The position numbers were made by a program, and so were the translations under genes. From NCBI RefSeq assembly GCF_003946395.1, contig NZ_RHNZ01000009.1:1-64000 (forward strand): 64,000 nucleotides of DNA, read 5' to 3'. This DNA is from Levilactobacillus fuyuanensis (GTDB taxonomy: Bacteria; Bacillota; Bacilli; Lactobacillales; Lactobacillaceae). The notes below the pieces were generated by a model. It searched no databases. It worked only from the letters and a program-made list of their open reading frames with translations, and had not been told where the DNA came from. Numbering within the stretch: position 1 is the first letter of the stretch; every line of letters begins with the position of its first letter. Positions 46,799 through 57,126 of the stretch are shown here, piece after piece.

Positions 46799-46857
46799 TA
46801 TGCATCGTGCATTCTTTGTTGTGATTAATAGCTAGAATGTATGGTGCATATTTTTAT
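46799..46857 (+). terminator. Terminator of the DUF2335 pair
   Basis: A 17-pair stem: TATGCATCGTGCATTCT and AGAATGTATGGTGCATA pair fully with wobbles, followed by a T run. Confidence 0.85.
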
Positions 46858-47149
46858 ACTGGGGAAAGGGGGATGTCCAGAACTTAAAAGTACTCATCCT
46901 TAGCATCACTCTTATAGAAAAATCTGGCAGGAATCGACTGACCGCTCAGCAAACTGGCGAGCTTGGATGGCAAAGGAATTCCGTCAAGCAGCATACTTCA
47001 CCGTTTGATAGCGAAGGCGTGATTTTCATGCGAACAAAACACCTTCCACAGAAAGAAGGTACGCACTTCTATAATCCTTGACGCTGTCCTATAAATCTCC
47101 CACAGCGCATGGGGTAATCGGGTAGTATTTAAAAAATGAAATCCATAAT
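46858..47149. other. Gene-free stretch downstream of rpsD
   Basis: No ribosome site with a matching frame. One frame is open for about 50 codons (roughly 46918-47080) without a start, and its translation matches nothing I know. It may be decayed DNA at the right edge of the acquired pair. Confidence 0.3.
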
Positions 47150-47176
47150 AAAAAAGCCCCGCCAACCGGCGAGACT
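47150..47176 (-). terminator. Terminator of rpsD
   Basis: On the minus strand AGTCTCGCC pairs with GGCGGGGCT around GGTT, followed by six T residues. Confidence 0.9.
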
Positions 47177-47202
47177 TCTTCAAACCAATCAAGAAGTTAA
47201 TC

Positions 47203-47808
47203 TTAACGGTTGTAGTATTCAACGATAAGAGAATCGTCGAGTTCTGCATCTAATTCTTCACGTTGAGGGAAGCGGGTAAGGGAACCTTCCAGCTTGTCAG
47301 CGTCGAATTGGACGTATTGTGGACGACCAACAACGGCTTCAACAGCGCCCTTGATGATAGCCATGTCCTTAGACTTTTCACGAACGGAGATAACTTGGCC
47401 AACTTCGACTTCGTATGAAGGGATGTCAACGCGCTTGCCATCAACCGTGATGTGACCATGGTTAACCAATTGACGAGCTTGACGACGAGTCGTTGCCAAA
47501 CCTAAACGGTAAACCATGTTGTCAAGACGACGTTCGAGTAAGATCATGAAGTTAGTACCATGGGTACCTTCAGAGATCTTGCCGGCACGCTTGAACAAGT
47601 TGTAGAATTGACGTTCAGTCATGCCGTAAGTGAACCGGAGCTTTTGCTTTTCACGCAATTGCGTACCGTATTCAGATAACTTTTGACGACGACCTTGACC
47701 ATGATCACCAGGTGCGTAAGGACGACGGTTTAATTCTTTACCAGTGCCGGAAAGGGATACCCCTAAACGACGGGAAATACGCCAGCTTGGGCCAGTGTAA
47801 CGAGACAT
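47203..47808 (-). CDS. rpsD: 30S ribosomal protein S4
   Basis: 201 residues from the ATG behind GGAGGA; the longer frame (51 extra codons) is leader RNA. S4 landmarks are [26 protein letters not shown] and the S4 RNA-binding domain [27 protein letters not shown], seen here as two adjoining blocks. It binds 16S rRNA early in 30S assembly and represses its own mRNA. Monocistronic, as in Bacillus. Confidence 0.97.
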   Translation of the reverse strand: MSRYTGPSWRISRRLGVSLSGTGKELNRRPYAPGDHGQGRRQKLSEYGTQLREKQKLRFTYGMTERQFYNLFKRAGKISEGTHGTNFMILLERRLDNMVYRLGLATTRRQARQLVNHGHITVDGKRVDIPSYEVEVGQVISVREKSKDMAIIKGAVEAVVGRPQYVQFDADKLEGSLTRFPQREELDAELDDSLIVEYYNR

Positions 47809-47985
47809 AGATAGTTCCTCCAATAAAATATTATTTGGAGTAAAATAAGCTGTATATAAGTTTAGTATTCGTGCAGGTTGCTTTGCAGGTTTCACCGTAT
47901 GCAGCCGCAGGTTACTTCCTGAACCAATCGAACGGCAACAATCTGTTGACGAGCTTACCACTTATCGCTGCATTATTTTACACAA
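47809..47985 (-). promoter_or_regulatory. rpsD leader, probable S4 autoregulatory site
   Basis: The promoter lies about 180 bases before the start codon, leaving a long untranslated leader with no ORF. Firmicute rpsD mRNAs are known to carry an S4-binding leader of this kind. The leader includes GGTTCAGGAAGTAACCTGCGGC and repeats of AACCTGC, but I have not derived the pseudoknot. Confidence 0.55.
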
Positions 47986-47990
47986 ACACC

Positions 47991-48020
47991 AGTATAACTA
48001 GAAGCACTAGGCTTTGTCAA
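47991..48020 (-). promoter_or_regulatory. Promoter of rpsD
   Basis: On the minus strand a perfect TTGACA (48015-48020), 18 bp, TATACT (47991-47996). The -35 overlaps the end of the upstream reductase gene. Confidence 0.8.
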
Positions 48021-48477
48021 TGTGTTTTAACAAAACGCGCGCGAATTCTTCCAATACTTCTTGGTCTTCAGGGGTAAAACGGCCCTTAGTAGGGGAGTCG
48101 ATATCCATGACGCCCAGTTTGGTTCCGTCACTCAGGGTGAGGGGGACCACGATTTCGGCGTTACTGGCGGAGTCACAGGCAATATGGCCGGCAAACTCGT
48201 GGACGTCGGCGACCAGTTGGGTTTCCTGTGTGGCTAAGCCAGTGCCGCAGACACCATGACCATTTTCGATGTGGACACAGGCAACGTTACCCTGAAAGGG
48301 GCCCAGAATTAGGTCGTCCGTTTCAGGCTGGTACATGTAGAAGCCGGCCCAGTTAACATCCGTCAGGGTTTGCTTGAGTAGGGCAGATGCGTTGGCGAGG
48401 TTCGCCACAAGGTTCGTTTCCTCATATAGGAGGGCGTCAAGTTGTTCGGTGATTAAAGGATTGATACGGTCACTCAT
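48007..48477 (-). CDS. msrC: Free methionine-(R)-sulfoxide reductase (GAF domain)
   Basis: 156 residues, a single GAF domain. The three cysteines of fRMsr enzymes are present with family spacing: C67 (GNVACVHI), C77 (GHGVCGTG) and C101 (GHIACDSAS). It reduces free methionine-R-sulfoxide with thioredoxin, protecting against oxidative damage. Start ATG with GGAGG upstream. Divergent from ezrA. Confidence 0.92.
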   Translation of the reverse strand: MSDRINPLITEQLDALLYEETNLVANLANASALLKQTLTDVNWAGFYMYQPETDDLILGPFQGNVACVHIENGHGVCGTGLATQETQLVADVHEFAGHIACDSASNAEIVVPLTLSDGTKLGVMDIDSPTKGRFTPEDQEVLEEFARVLLKHIDKA

Positions 48478-48571
48478 GAAAAGGCCTCCATTGTTTTGAT
48501 ATTAATTATTTGATTATAGTCAGAAAGGTTAAGAGAATCATGAAAACGTAGTGAAGCCAGTGCGTCACTTA

Positions 48572-48580
48572 TGCTATAAT
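48572..48580 (+). promoter_or_regulatory. Extended -10 promoter of ezrA
   Basis: TGCTATAAT: perfect -10 with TG extension, 85 bases before the chosen start. Confidence 0.6.
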
Positions 48581-48664
48581 CAAGATTAGATTAAATTATA
48601 AAGTGAACCGAGTTATTTTACAACTCGTTTAAACGTTGAAATGTTGATGAAGGATGGGGTCATA

Positions 48665-50398
48665 ATGATTGTGCTAATAGGAATCGTCATACTTGCGATT
48701 GCCGCGTACATTGGCTTGTTGGTATACCAGCAACGGATTCGGCGACAGGTCGCGACGCTAACTACGAAAAAGGAAGCGATGGAAGCTATTCCGCTAGAGG
48801 ATGAGCTGAAGTTGGTGGGGCAATTGAGCCTAACTGGACAATCGTTAGAGGACTACGAAAATTTGCAGTCTGATTTTTCCGAAATTACCGAGAACCGATT
48901 TACCCGAATCGATGATCAGTTGGCCCAACTCTTGAGTGACTCACGAGGCGTCAATCTGATTCAATTGCGACAAAACCTCACCAAGGCCACGACCTTAGTC
49001 GACCAGACCGACGAATTGATCAAGTCCGTGCAAGAACAGCTAACCCATCTTCAAGAAGTCGATAAGCAACATCGGGCGGCTGTGAAGGAATTGGAGCAGA
49101 AGTATCAAGGCTTGCGGAAGACATTGTTGGCCAAGAACTTCGCCTTTGGCCCCAGCATCGATGGCTTAGAGGAACAACTGAGTCAATTGGAAGATAACTT
49201 TGACACCTTCTCACGGTTAACGCAGGAAGGGGACCATCAACGGGCTGCCGATGTATTGAATCAATTACACGATGACACGGCAGTATTGGAAGATCTAATC
49301 AAGGCTATCCCACCTCTGTACAAGGATCTGACCGTCGTCTTCCCCGACCAAGTCAAGGAACTTCGGGGTGGGTACCAACAATTGAGTGCTGAGAATTATC
49401 ATTTTGGTGATCAAAACGTTCCCGAGATGATTAGCACTATCGAAGATCACATCAGCGCCAACCTCGATACGCTAGGCGATTTGCGGCCTGACGATGCCAA
49501 AGTGGTCAATGACCGAATTGCCACGCAAATCGACAGTATTTATGATTTGATGCAAACGGAAATTGATGCCAAGTCACCGGTTGAATCCAATCTGGATGGT
49601 GTCGCAAAGTTTATTGCCCACGCGCAGAACCAAAGCCACGCACTGATGGCCGAACTCGACCGGCTGAGTCAAAACTATACGTTGGATCACCAAGAAATTG
49701 AAACGGCGCGTGAACTCAACGAACAGTTGCGGGGCATCGATGGTATTTATCAACACGATATGCAGGACCTAACCGGTAACACGGCCACGTACTCACAAGT
49801 GCTGGCTCACCAAGAACAGCAACAAAAGGACCTGGAACAGATCGAACAGCAACAGTCCGATATTCTGAAGAGTGTCGCTGGACTTGCCGATGAAGAGAAG
49901 CAGGCTAGAGATACTTTACAACAATTTGATTTTGATCTACATAGTTTGCGGCGGCAAGTTGAGAACTTAAATCTGCCGGGCATTCCTCAAACTTATTTGG
50001 ACTACTTCTTCGTTGTCCGTGACGAGGTGGCCCAACTAGCAACGGATATGGATCAGCCCCAGATCGACATGGAACGGATCACCAAGCAATTGTTGATCAT
50101 TCAGACTGATTTGGACACGCTACAAGAGAAGACCGATGATCTGATCGATAGCTCCGAGTTGGCGGAACAGTTGTTACAGTACGCCAACCGCTACCAGACC
50201 AGTCATGAGAATGTCGCCACTGCCAGCAAGGAAGCGGCCGATTTGTTCGAGAATAAGCACCAGTACGCTAAAGCTTTGGAAACCATCGCCACTGTATTGG
50301 ACGAAGTGGAACCCGGTTCCTACAAACGCTTGGAAGATGCTTACTACCAAAGTAAAGGTAAAGAAAAGCCCAAGCGCGACACGGACGACGCCAAGTAA
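48665..50398 (+). CDS. ezrA: Septation ring formation regulator EzrA
   Basis: 577 residues. The chosen ATG (MIVLIGIVIL) follows AAGGATGGGG; eight upstream in-frame codons are possible but put the ribosome site inside the gene. One N-terminal membrane helix (1-20) is followed by a long cytoplasmic array of coiled-coil spectrin-like repeats rich in Gln, Asp and Leu. EzrA binds FtsZ and limits extra Z-rings while coordinating septal wall synthesis. In B. subtilis and lactobacilli it sits near nifZ-thiI, as here. Confidence 0.93.
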   Translation: MIVLIGIVILAIAAYIGLLVYQQRIRRQVATLTTKKEAMEAIPLEDELKLVGQLSLTGQSLEDYENLQSDFSEITENRFTRIDDQLAQLLSDSRGVNLIQLRQNLTKATTLVDQTDELIKSVQEQLTHLQEVDKQHRAAVKELEQKYQGLRKTLLAKNFAFGPSIDGLEEQLSQLEDNFDTFSRLTQEGDHQRAADVLNQLHDDTAVLEDLIKAIPPLYKDLTVVFPDQVKELRGGYQQLSAENYHFGDQNVPEMISTIEDHISANLDTLGDLRPDDAKVVNDRIATQIDSIYDLMQTEIDAKSPVESNLDGVAKFIAHAQNQSHALMAELDRLSQNYTLDHQEIETARELNEQLRGIDGIYQHDMQDLTGNTATYSQVLAHQEQQQKDLEQIEQQQSDILKSVAGLADEEKQARDTLQQFDFDLHSLRRQVENLNLPGIPQTYLDYFFVVRDEVAQLATDMDQPQIDMERITKQLLIIQTDLDTLQEKTDDLIDSSELAEQLLQYANRYQTSHENVATASKEAADLFENKHQYAKALETIATVLDEVEPGSYKRLEDAYYQSKGKEKPKRDTDDAK

Positions 50399-50414
50399 TT
50401 TGAATAATTGAGAA

Positions 50415-50456
50415 AGCCATTGTGACGGTGTAAATCCGTTATGGTGGCTTTTTTTA
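50415..50456 (+). terminator. Terminator of ezrA
   Basis: AGCCATTGTGACGG and CCGTTATGGTGGCT pair throughout with wobbles, followed by a run of T. Confidence 0.92.
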
Positions 50457-50502
50457 ATGGCCTACGCGATAATTCGGTGGAAGATTGACGGTAATAGCGA
50501 AG

Positions 50503-50723
50503 GATGAAAATTAGCCTAGTCGGAGGCGGCCAGAGATGGCGCCGGCTGTGACGGCGGTGTTAGTCCGGGCGCTTGGTTTTCCCCGGGCTTACAGCGCGGG
50601 ACGCGTTTGGAGACTCGCGAGATCCTAGCGAGGCTTCAAGCCGAGCCGGAAGCCCGTACTTTGGCTGCAGGCGTTCCCCATAGCGGCAGAATCTCTGGCC
50701 GCCGCAGACGACAGTTTTCACCC
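50503..50723 (+). repeat. Dispersed structured element, copy 4
   Basis: Plus-orientation copy with outer arms GATGAAAA/TTTTCACC and closing helix CCAGAGAT/ATCTCTGG. The GTCCGGG/CCCGGGC hairpin keeps the conserved GCTT. The central hairpin TTTGGAGACTCGC.../...GCGAGGCTTCAAG and the GGAAGCCCG...GGCTGCAGGCG block follow. It starts 47 bases beyond the ezrA terminator and ends about 40 bases before the nifS promoter. Confidence 0.9.
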
Positions 50724-50764
50724 TTCGTTTGGTCAAACGTTCACTAGTTTTCCAAGCAAGGGGC

Positions 50765-50793
50765 TTGTGGGAAAGAACGATTGTGTTTATAAT
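50765..50793 (+). promoter_or_regulatory. Promoter of nifS-thiI
   Basis: TTGTGG (50765-50770), 17 bp, perfect TATAAT (50788-50793). Confidence 0.75.
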
Positions 50794-50848
50794 GAGAAAG
50801 AATTTCTATCGGAGTCGAACCAATAGAAAACGGATAAGAGGGTTCAGT

Positions 50849-51994
50849 ATGATTTATTTTGATAACAGTGCGACCACCAAGGCAGCGCCCGAAGTGGTCG
50901 ATACTTATGCAAAGGTAAGCGCGAATTACTGGGGTAATCCCTCAAGTTTGCACAAGTTTGGTGAACAGGCGTTTAACTTGTTGGAACAGTCTCGACAGCA
51001 GATTGCCGACCTGATTGGTGCTAAGCTGAGTGAGATCCTCTTCACCAGCGGCGGTACCGAGGGCGATAACTGGGCCATCAAGGGGACGGCCATGGCCAAA
51101 CGTGAATTCGGGAACCACTTGATTACGACCGAAGTGGAACATCCTGCCGTTCACAATTCCATGGAACAATTGAAGCAAGATGGCTTTGAAGTCACCTATT
51201 TGCCCGTTGATGAAAACGGCCGGGTCTCCGCAGCCGACCTGCGTGCCGCAATTAAACCCAGCACGATTCTGGTGTCCACGATGGCCGTCAACAATGAAAT
51301 TGGTGCGGTGCAACCGCTCGATGAAATTGCCGACGTCTTGCGGGACTTTCCCCGGATTCACTGGCATATCGATGCCGTTCAGGGAATCGGTAAGGGCTTG
51401 GCCGACAAGATTTTTAATGACCGGGTGGATTTCGTGACCTTCTCAGGCCACAAGTTCCACGCACCACGGGGCATTGGGTTCATGTATAAACGCCAAGGCC
51501 GGACAATCGCCCCATTGATGGCTGGTGGGGGTCAGGAACGTAACCTGCGTTCCGGGACTGAAAACTTGCCCGCTATCGCCGCAATGGCTAAGGCCTTACG
51601 GTTGTTGCTTGATGGTGAAGCCGACAAGGTGAAGCGCCAACGCGACATTCGTTTGGCCATTCTGCATCACGTGGAAACCTTCCCGAACGTGACGATTTTC
51701 TCCAAGGACCTGCCCGTCTTCGCACCCCACATTCTGTGTTTTGCGATTGCTGGTGTTCGTGGGGAAACCATCGTTCACGCCTTCGAGGAACACGATATTT
51801 ACATCTCAACGACCAGTGCTTGCTCTTCCAAGAAGCACGTTGAATCCAGTACGTTACAAGCCATGAAGGTCGACGACGGCATTGCAACCAGTGCCGTACG
51901 GATCTCCTTGGATGAACACAACACCATGGCGGAAGCCACAGAATTCAACCGTGTGTTTGACGAACTCTACACACAATTTGCAAAATTAAATTAA
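50849..51994 (+). CDS. nifS: Cysteine desulfurase, NifZ/IscS type, paired with ThiI
   Basis: 381 residues from the ATG behind AGAGGG; 40 upstream codons of the open frame overlap the promoter. PLP lysine K202 in [10 protein letters not shown] and catalytic Cys C325 in [10 protein letters not shown]. It takes sulfur from cysteine as persulfide. Its position 20 bases before thiI matches the Bacillus nifZ-thiI pair, where it supplies sulfur for 4-thiouridine at tRNA position 8 rather than for Fe-S clusters. Confidence 0.95.
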   Translation: MIYFDNSATTKAAPEVVDTYAKVSANYWGNPSSLHKFGEQAFNLLEQSRQQIADLIGAKLSEILFTSGGTEGDNWAIKGTAMAKREFGNHLITTEVEHPAVHNSMEQLKQDGFEVTYLPVDENGRVSAADLRAAIKPSTILVSTMAVNNEIGAVQPLDEIADVLRDFPRIHWHIDAVQGIGKGLADKIFNDRVDFVTFSGHKFHAPRGIGFMYKRQGRTIAPLMAGGGQERNLRSGTENLPAIAAMAKALRLLLDGEADKVKRQRDIRLAILHHVETFPNVTIFSKDLPVFAPHILCFAIAGVRGETIVHAFEEHDIYISTTSACSSKKHVESSTLQAMKVDDGIATSAVRISLDEHNTMAEATEFNRVFDELYTQFAKLN

Positions 51995-52014
51995 TTTACG
52001 AAAGGGGTCGCGCA

Positions 52015-53232
52015 ATGGAATACAGCGAAATCATGGTCCGTTACGGCGAGCTATCGACGAAGGGTAAGAATAAAAAAGACTTCATCAAGCAGCTTGGCCA
52101 AAACGTGCGTAAGGCACTCGGCACCTTTGAAGGTATCGAAGTCAAAGCACAACACGACCGCTTACATGTCACCTTAAATGGGGCAGACTCAGATGCCGTT
52201 ATGAAGCGACTGAAGGGCGTTTTTGGGATCGAAAATTTCTCGCCTTCGGTCAAGGTCGCTAAGGACATCGACGAGATCAAGCAGACGGCCATCGCCATGG
52301 TCAAAGAAGTCTTCAAACCAGGGATGACCTTTAAGATCAACACTCGGCGGCAAGACAAGGAATTTCAATACGACACTTACCAGATGAACGAAATCATGGG
52401 GAGTACGTTGCTGGAAGCCATTCCTGAACTGACCGTTAAGATGAAGCACCCCGACCTGGAACTGCGGGTCGAAGTCCGGATGAACGGGGTCTACCTGTCC
52501 GGTGAAACCATTCAAGGGGCCGGCGGGTTACCCGTCGGTACCGGTGGTAAGGCCGTTATGATGCTTTCTGGGGGAATCGACTCGCCAGTAGCGTCCTACT
52601 ACGCTTTGCGGCGTGGGGTAAAGATCGATATGGTTCACTTCTACAGTCCGCCATACACGTCAGAACAAGCTTTAGCTAAGGCCAAGGAACTGACGGCCCG
52701 GCTGGCTGGGTATTCTGGTGGGATTCAATTCATTCAGGTGCCATTTGCCAAGATTCAGGAAACCATCAAGGAAAAAGTTCCCGAAGGTTACCTGATGACG
52801 GTTCAACGGCGCTTAATGTTGCGGCTGACGGCGGCGATTGCTGAAAAGCGGCATGCCAAGGGAATCTTCAACGGTGAATCCCTGGGACAAGTGGCCTCAC
52901 AGACGTTGGAAAGTATGGCGGCCATCAACGATGTGACTTCCATGCCAATCCTGCGGCCACTGCTCTCTATGGACAAGACGGAAATCATCAAGGTTGCCGA
53001 GGACATCGACACCTACGATCTTTCCATTCTGCCATACGAAGACTGCTGTACCATCTTCACGCCACCAGCACCTAAGACGCATCCCGACTTGGAAAAGTCC
53101 CGGAAGTACGAAGGGTACATTGACGTTGAAGGCCTGATGAAGGAAGCTCTCGATGGCATTGTCATCTCAGAAATTCGCCCAGGCGATAACTACCTGAATC
53201 AAAACGAAGACGTTTTCGCAGAATTACTTTAA
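52015..53232 (+). CDS. thiI: tRNA 4-thiouridine synthetase ThiI
   Basis: 405 residues, the short form without a C-terminal rhodanese domain. Ferredoxin-like and THUMP domains (about 1-165) are followed by the PP-loop [10 protein letters not shown] (about 185-194) for adenylation of U8. Accepts sulfur from the adjacent desulfurase. GAAAGGGG precedes the ATG. Confidence 0.96.
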   Translation: MEYSEIMVRYGELSTKGKNKKDFIKQLGQNVRKALGTFEGIEVKAQHDRLHVTLNGADSDAVMKRLKGVFGIENFSPSVKVAKDIDEIKQTAIAMVKEVFKPGMTFKINTRRQDKEFQYDTYQMNEIMGSTLLEAIPELTVKMKHPDLELRVEVRMNGVYLSGETIQGAGGLPVGTGGKAVMMLSGGIDSPVASYYALRRGVKIDMVHFYSPPYTSEQALAKAKELTARLAGYSGGIQFIQVPFAKIQETIKEKVPEGYLMTVQRRLMLRLTAAIAEKRHAKGIFNGESLGQVASQTLESMAAINDVTSMPILRPLLSMDKTEIIKVAEDIDTYDLSILPYEDCCTIFTPPAPKTHPDLEKSRKYEGYIDVEGLMKEALDGIVISEIRPGDNYLNQNEDVFAELL

Positions 53233-53248
53233 TCTCAAATTAAGACTT

Positions 53249-53282
53249 AACGCTCTGAGCAGATTGCTTGGGGCGTTTTTTA
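53249..53282 (+). terminator. Terminator of thiI
   Basis: AACGCTCTGAGCA pairs with TGCTTGGGGCGTT (with wobbles), followed by a T run. 53283-53448 holds nothing further. Confidence 0.85.
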
Positions 53283-53448
53283 GTGGTCTATGTTGGTCAG
53301 TAGTCGTGAGATTGTTGCTAAGAGGGTACGATGAAGGTAAATGGCCGTCCAGCAAGCGCTGTCGCAACTTAGCCAGGGTACAAGTAGAGCTGTTCTAGAC
53401 CAACCGAGGGACCAAACGTGAGTTTTTCATGATTTTATAGCAAAACGC

Positions 53449-53478
53449 TTGTCATGACCCCCTATGTTGCGGGATAAT
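53449..53478 (+). promoter_or_regulatory. Promoter of tpx
   Basis: TTGTCA (53449-53454), 18 bp, GATAAT (53473-53478). Confidence 0.6.
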
Positions 53479-53488
53479 TGAACCAGCA

Positions 53489-53505
53489 ATCGGTATAGTA
53501 CCGAT
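53489..53505. promoter_or_regulatory. Palindrome in the tpx start region
   Basis: ATCGGTATAGTACCGAT has perfect seven-base arms around TAG, about where transcription would begin. It looks like an operator, or a small hairpin at the mRNA 5' end. It does not match a PerR box. Confidence 0.5.
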
Positions 53506-53530
53506 GTATATTTTGAAGGGGTTGATCTGC

Positions 53531-54040
53531 GTGGATGTAACACGGCTCGGCAGTACAATGACTCTCTCTGGCACGCCGCCAGAGGTTGGAGATCAGTTAC
53601 CAAAGTTTAAAGTGTTTGATCAGAACAATGTCAAAGTTAAAACGGCAAATTTGATTGGAAAAGTAACTTTGATCAGTGTTGTCCCGGATCTTGAAACGCC
53701 CGTTTGCACATTGCAAACTCGGAAGTTCACCCAACAGGCGGACCATTATCCAGCAGCTAAGTTCTGCACGATCTCAAACAATTCCATTGCTGAACAGACC
53801 GGCTGGTGTGCCGCTCAGGGTGTGGAAAACGTTGACTTATTATCCGATGAAGAATTATCATTCGGGTACGAAATGGGTCTGTACGTTCCTAACCTGGGTA
53901 ACTTGGCCCGGTCTATCTGGATTATCGATGACGCGGGTAAGATCGTTTACCGGCAAATCGTCACCGAACAATCCGACGAACCGAACTATCTGGAAGCCAT
54001 TGAGGCTTTGGAAAAATTAGTCCCACGTGTTGACCTTTAG
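53531..54040 (+). CDS. tpx: Thiol peroxidase (atypical 2-Cys peroxiredoxin)
   Basis: 169 residues from GTG (GAAGGGG upstream); nine earlier codons of the frame lie in the leader. Peroxidatic Cys C59 in DLETPVCTLQTRKF and resolving Cys C93 in TGWCAAQGVE; a third Cys is C79. It reduces hydrogen and alkyl peroxides using thioredoxin. Single gene with its own promoter and a candidate operator. Confidence 0.94.
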   Translation: MDVTRLGSTMTLSGTPPEVGDQLPKFKVFDQNNVKVKTANLIGKVTLISVVPDLETPVCTLQTRKFTQQADHYPAAKFCTISNNSIAEQTGWCAAQGVENVDLLSDEELSFGYEMGLYVPNLGNLARSIWIIDDAGKIVYRQIVTEQSDEPNYLEAIEALEKLVPRVDL

Positions 54041-54058
54041 GCCAAAATTGCGTAGACT
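54030..54058 (+). promoter_or_regulatory. Promoter of valS
   Basis: TTGACC (54030-54035), overlapping the end of tpx, 17 bp, TAGACT (54053-54058). Confidence 0.55.
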
Positions 54059-54064
54059 ATGTAA

Positions 54065-54298
54065 AAGTAGCGTTGAACAAGTCAGTAGCGTCGAGGAAAT
54101 TGCTCAGAGAGCCGGGAATGCTGGAAACCGGTGAATTACCTGACGTGAACGTAGCTTGTGAGCTGCTGGGCTGAACCAAAAGTAAGCCCGACCGGAGCAC
54201 TCTCCGTTAACAAAGAAGTTAAGTGGGGCATAAACGCCCAATTTAGGTGGTACCGCGAAGACTCTTCGTCCTAATTTTTAGGATGAGGAGTCTTTTTG
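54065..54298 (+). promoter_or_regulatory. T-box riboswitch, valine
   Basis: A tRNA-sensing leader ahead of valS. Stem I contains AGAGAGCCGGGAATG and ends near GCCCGACCGG. The likely specifier codon is GTA (54151-54153) in the setting GTGAAC-GTA-GC, which codes for Val. The antiterminator T-box TTTAGGTGGTACCGCG (54244-54259) is followed by a terminator GACTCTTCGTCCT/AGGATGAGGAGTC with a T run. Uncharged tRNA-Val would stabilise the antiterminator and switch valS on. Confidence 0.95.
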
Positions 54299-54401
54299 TG
54301 TTCACCGACAGTTAACTTAGTTGTCGTTGTTGTGAAAGACGAAGCTGAACGTTAAGTGATTGACAGTTAGCCAGTAAGAGAAAAGAAAGGAATTGATTCA
54401 T

Positions 54402-57068
54402 ATGGCAGACAAGCAAACCGACATGCCTACCAAGTATGACCCGACCGCCATTGAAGCCGGCCGGTACCAAACTTGGTTAGACGAAGATGTTTTTAAACCT
54501 AGTGGTGACAAGAAAGCCACCCCTTATTCCATCGTTTTACCCCCACCAAACGTTACCGGGAAGTTGCATTTAGGCCACGCCTGGGACACCACTTTACAAG
54601 ACATGATCATCCGGCAAAAGCGGATGCAAGGGTTTGATACGCTCTGGCTTCCAGGGATGGATCACGCCGGAATTGCCACGCAGGCCAAGGTTGAAGCCCG
54701 GCTGCGTGAACAAGGTATTACCCGTTACGACCTCGGTCGTGAGAAGTTCATCGACAAGGTTTGGGAATGGAAGGACGAATACGCCGCAACCATCCACAAG
54801 CAATGGGCCAAGATGGGGCTATCCATGGACTACTCCCGCGAACGCTTTACCTTAGATGATGGCTTATCCGACGCCGTTAAGAAGGTCTTCGTTGCTCTGT
54901 ACAAGAAGGGCCTGATCTACCGCGGTGAATACATCATCAACTGGGACCCGCAAGCCCGGACCGCACTCTCCGACATCGAAGTTATTCATAAGGACGACAA
55001 GGGTGCCTTCTACCACGTCAAATATCCATTTGCTAACCCAGATGACACGTTTAATGGCAAGCACTACATCGAAATTGCCACGACACGGCCTGAAACTATG
55101 ATGGGAGACACGGCCGTTGCCGTTAACCCAGATGACGATCGGTACAAGGACTTAGTTGGCAAGAAGGTTATCTTGCCACTGGCCAACCGTGAAATTCCGA
55201 TCATTGCCGACCAATACGTTGACATCAACTTTGGGACGGGGATGGTTAAGATTACGCCAGCCCACGACCCTAACGACTTCTTAGTTGGGAACCGCCACAA
55301 CCTCGAACGAATCAACACCATGAACGAAGACGCTTCGATGAACGACCGCGCCGGCAAGTACGCTGGTATGGACCGTTTCGACGCCCGGAAGGCCATGGTT
55401 GCTGATTTGGACGACCAAGGGTTGCTGATCAAGGTTGACCCAATCGTCCACTCCGTTGGACATTCAGAGCGGACTGGGGTTCAAGTCGAAGCCCGGCTGT
55501 CCACCCAATGGTTTGTGAAGATGAAGCCACTCGCTGAAGAAGCCATCAAGAACCAAGAGGGCGACAACGCGGTTGACTTCGTGCCAGAACGTTTCGAAAA
55601 TACCTTCACGCAATGGATGGAAAACGTCCATGACTGGGTTATTTCTCGTCAACTCTGGTGGGGTCACCGGATTCCAGCCTGGTACAACAAGAAGACCGGC
55701 GAAGTTTACGTTAACGAAGAAGCCCCTAAGGACATCGAAAACTGGGAACAAGATCCCGATGTGTTGGACACCTGGTTCTCCAGTGCCCTGTGGCCATTCT
55801 CTACGATGGGCTGGCCTAACGAAGATAGCGCCGACCTCAAGCGTTACTTCCCAACCGACACCTTGGTTACCGGCTATGACATCATCTTTTTCTGGGTTTC
55901 CCGGATGATTTTCCAAAGTCTTGAATTTACCGGTAAGCGGCCGTTCAAACACGTACTCTTACACGGGTTGATTCGGGCCGAAGACGGTCGCAAGATGAGT
56001 AAGTCTCTGGGTAACGGGATCGATCCAATGGACGTCATCGACAAGTACGGTGCCGATGCCTTGCGTTGGTTCTTATCCACCGGTTCAACGGCGGGCCAAG
56101 ATGTGCGGTTCAGTTACGACAAGATGGATTCCGCTTGGAACTTCATCAACAAGATCTGGAACGCCAGTCGGTTCGTGATCATGAACTTGGGTGAAAGCAC
56201 CAAGCCAGTGGTTCCCGCAGCCGACAAGTGGGACCTGACCGACAAATGGATTCTGAGTCGTTTGAATGACACGGTCAACCACGTCACCGAAATGTTCGAC
56301 AAGTTCGAATTCGGTGAAGCCGGCCGTTCCCTGTACAACTTTATTTGGAACGACTTCTGTGACTGGTATATTGAAATGAGTAAGGAAGTTCTGACCGGCG
56401 ACGATGAAGCTGCCAAGGCGACTAAGCAAGACTTATTGGCCTACGTCTTAGACCAAACCTTGCGTCTGCTCCAACCAATCATGCCATTCGTGACCGAAGC
56501 CATCTGGCAAGCCATGCCACATGATGGCAAGTCCTTAGTGACTGCCGCTTACCCAGTAGATCACCCAGAATTTACCAATGCCGAAGCCGAAAGCGACATG
56601 ACGAGTCTGATCGACCTGATCAAGGCTGTCCGGAACATTCGCGCCGAAGCCAATGCCCCAATGTCCACGCCAATCGACCTGCAGATCAAGACTAGCGATG
56701 CCAAGTTACAAAGCGTCTTTGAAAACAACCGCGACTTTATCGACCGGTTCGTTCATCCAAAGGACTTTGAAATTGGTGCTGACTTGACCGCACCTAAGCT
56801 GGCCATGACGTCCGTTATCACCGGTGCCGAAGTTTCCGTACCACTGGCCGAATTGGTCGACCTGAACGATGAAGCCGCTCGCTTGGACAAGGAAGTTGCC
56901 AAGTTCACGGCCGAAGTGCAACGCGCGACCAAGAAGTTAGGCAACGAACGCTTCGTTGCCAACGCACCAGAAGACGTGGTTAATGCCGAACGCGACAAGC
57001 AAACGGATAACCAAAAGAAGCTGGAAGCAACGCAACAACGTTTAGCTGATATTAAGGCTCAACTGTAA
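54402..57068 (+). CDS. valS: Valyl-tRNA synthetase
   Basis: 888 residues from the ATG behind GAAAGGAATTG. Class I signatures: [15 protein letters not shown] (HIGH motif, about 46-60) and [10 protein letters not shown] (KMSKS, about 529-534). A C-terminal coiled-coil arm (ETVSV-like region [20 protein letters not shown]) binds tRNA. It charges tRNA-Val and edits Thr through the CP1 domain. Controlled by the upstream T-box. Confidence 0.98.
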   Translation: MADKQTDMPTKYDPTAIEAGRYQTWLDEDVFKPSGDKKATPYSIVLPPPNVTGKLHLGHAWDTTLQDMIIRQKRMQGFDTLWLPGMDHAGIATQAKVEARLREQGITRYDLGREKFIDKVWEWKDEYAATIHKQWAKMGLSMDYSRERFTLDDGLSDAVKKVFVALYKKGLIYRGEYIINWDPQARTALSDIEVIHKDDKGAFYHVKYPFANPDDTFNGKHYIEIATTRPETMMGDTAVAVNPDDDRYKDLVGKKVILPLANREIPIIADQYVDINFGTGMVKITPAHDPNDFLVGNRHNLERINTMNEDASMNDRAGKYAGMDRFDARKAMVADLDDQGLLIKVDPIVHSVGHSERTGVQVEARLSTQWFVKMKPLAEEAIKNQEGDNAVDFVPERFENTFTQWMENVHDWVISRQLWWGHRIPAWYNKKTGEVYVNEEAPKDIENWEQDPDVLDTWFSSALWPFSTMGWPNEDSADLKRYFPTDTLVTGYDIIFFWVSRMIFQSLEFTGKRPFKHVLLHGLIRAEDGRKMSKSLGNGIDPMDVIDKYGADALRWFLSTGSTAGQDVRFSYDKMDSAWNFINKIWNASRFVIMNLGESTKPVVPAADKWDLTDKWILSRLNDTVNHVTEMFDKFEFGEAGRSLYNFIWNDFCDWYIEMSKEVLTGDDEAAKATKQDLLAYVLDQTLRLLQPIMPFVTEAIWQAMPHDGKSLVTAAYPVDHPEFTNAEAESDMTSLIDLIKAVRNIRAEANAPMSTPIDLQIKTSDAKLQSVFENNRDFIDRFVHPKDFEIGADLTAPKLAMTSVITGAEVSVPLAELVDLNDEAARLDKEVAKFTAEVQRATKKLGNERFVANAPEDVVNAERDKQTDNQKKLEATQQRLADIKAQL

Positions 57069-57090
57069 GACAATCATCTGATTTTACTGA

Positions 57091-57126
57091 AGTCATCATT
57101 CCTGTGTGGGAGTGGTGACTTTTTTG
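57091..57126 (+). terminator. Terminator of valS
   Basis: AGTCATCATTCC pairs with GGAGTGGTGACT around TGTGTG, followed by six T residues. Confidence 0.9.
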
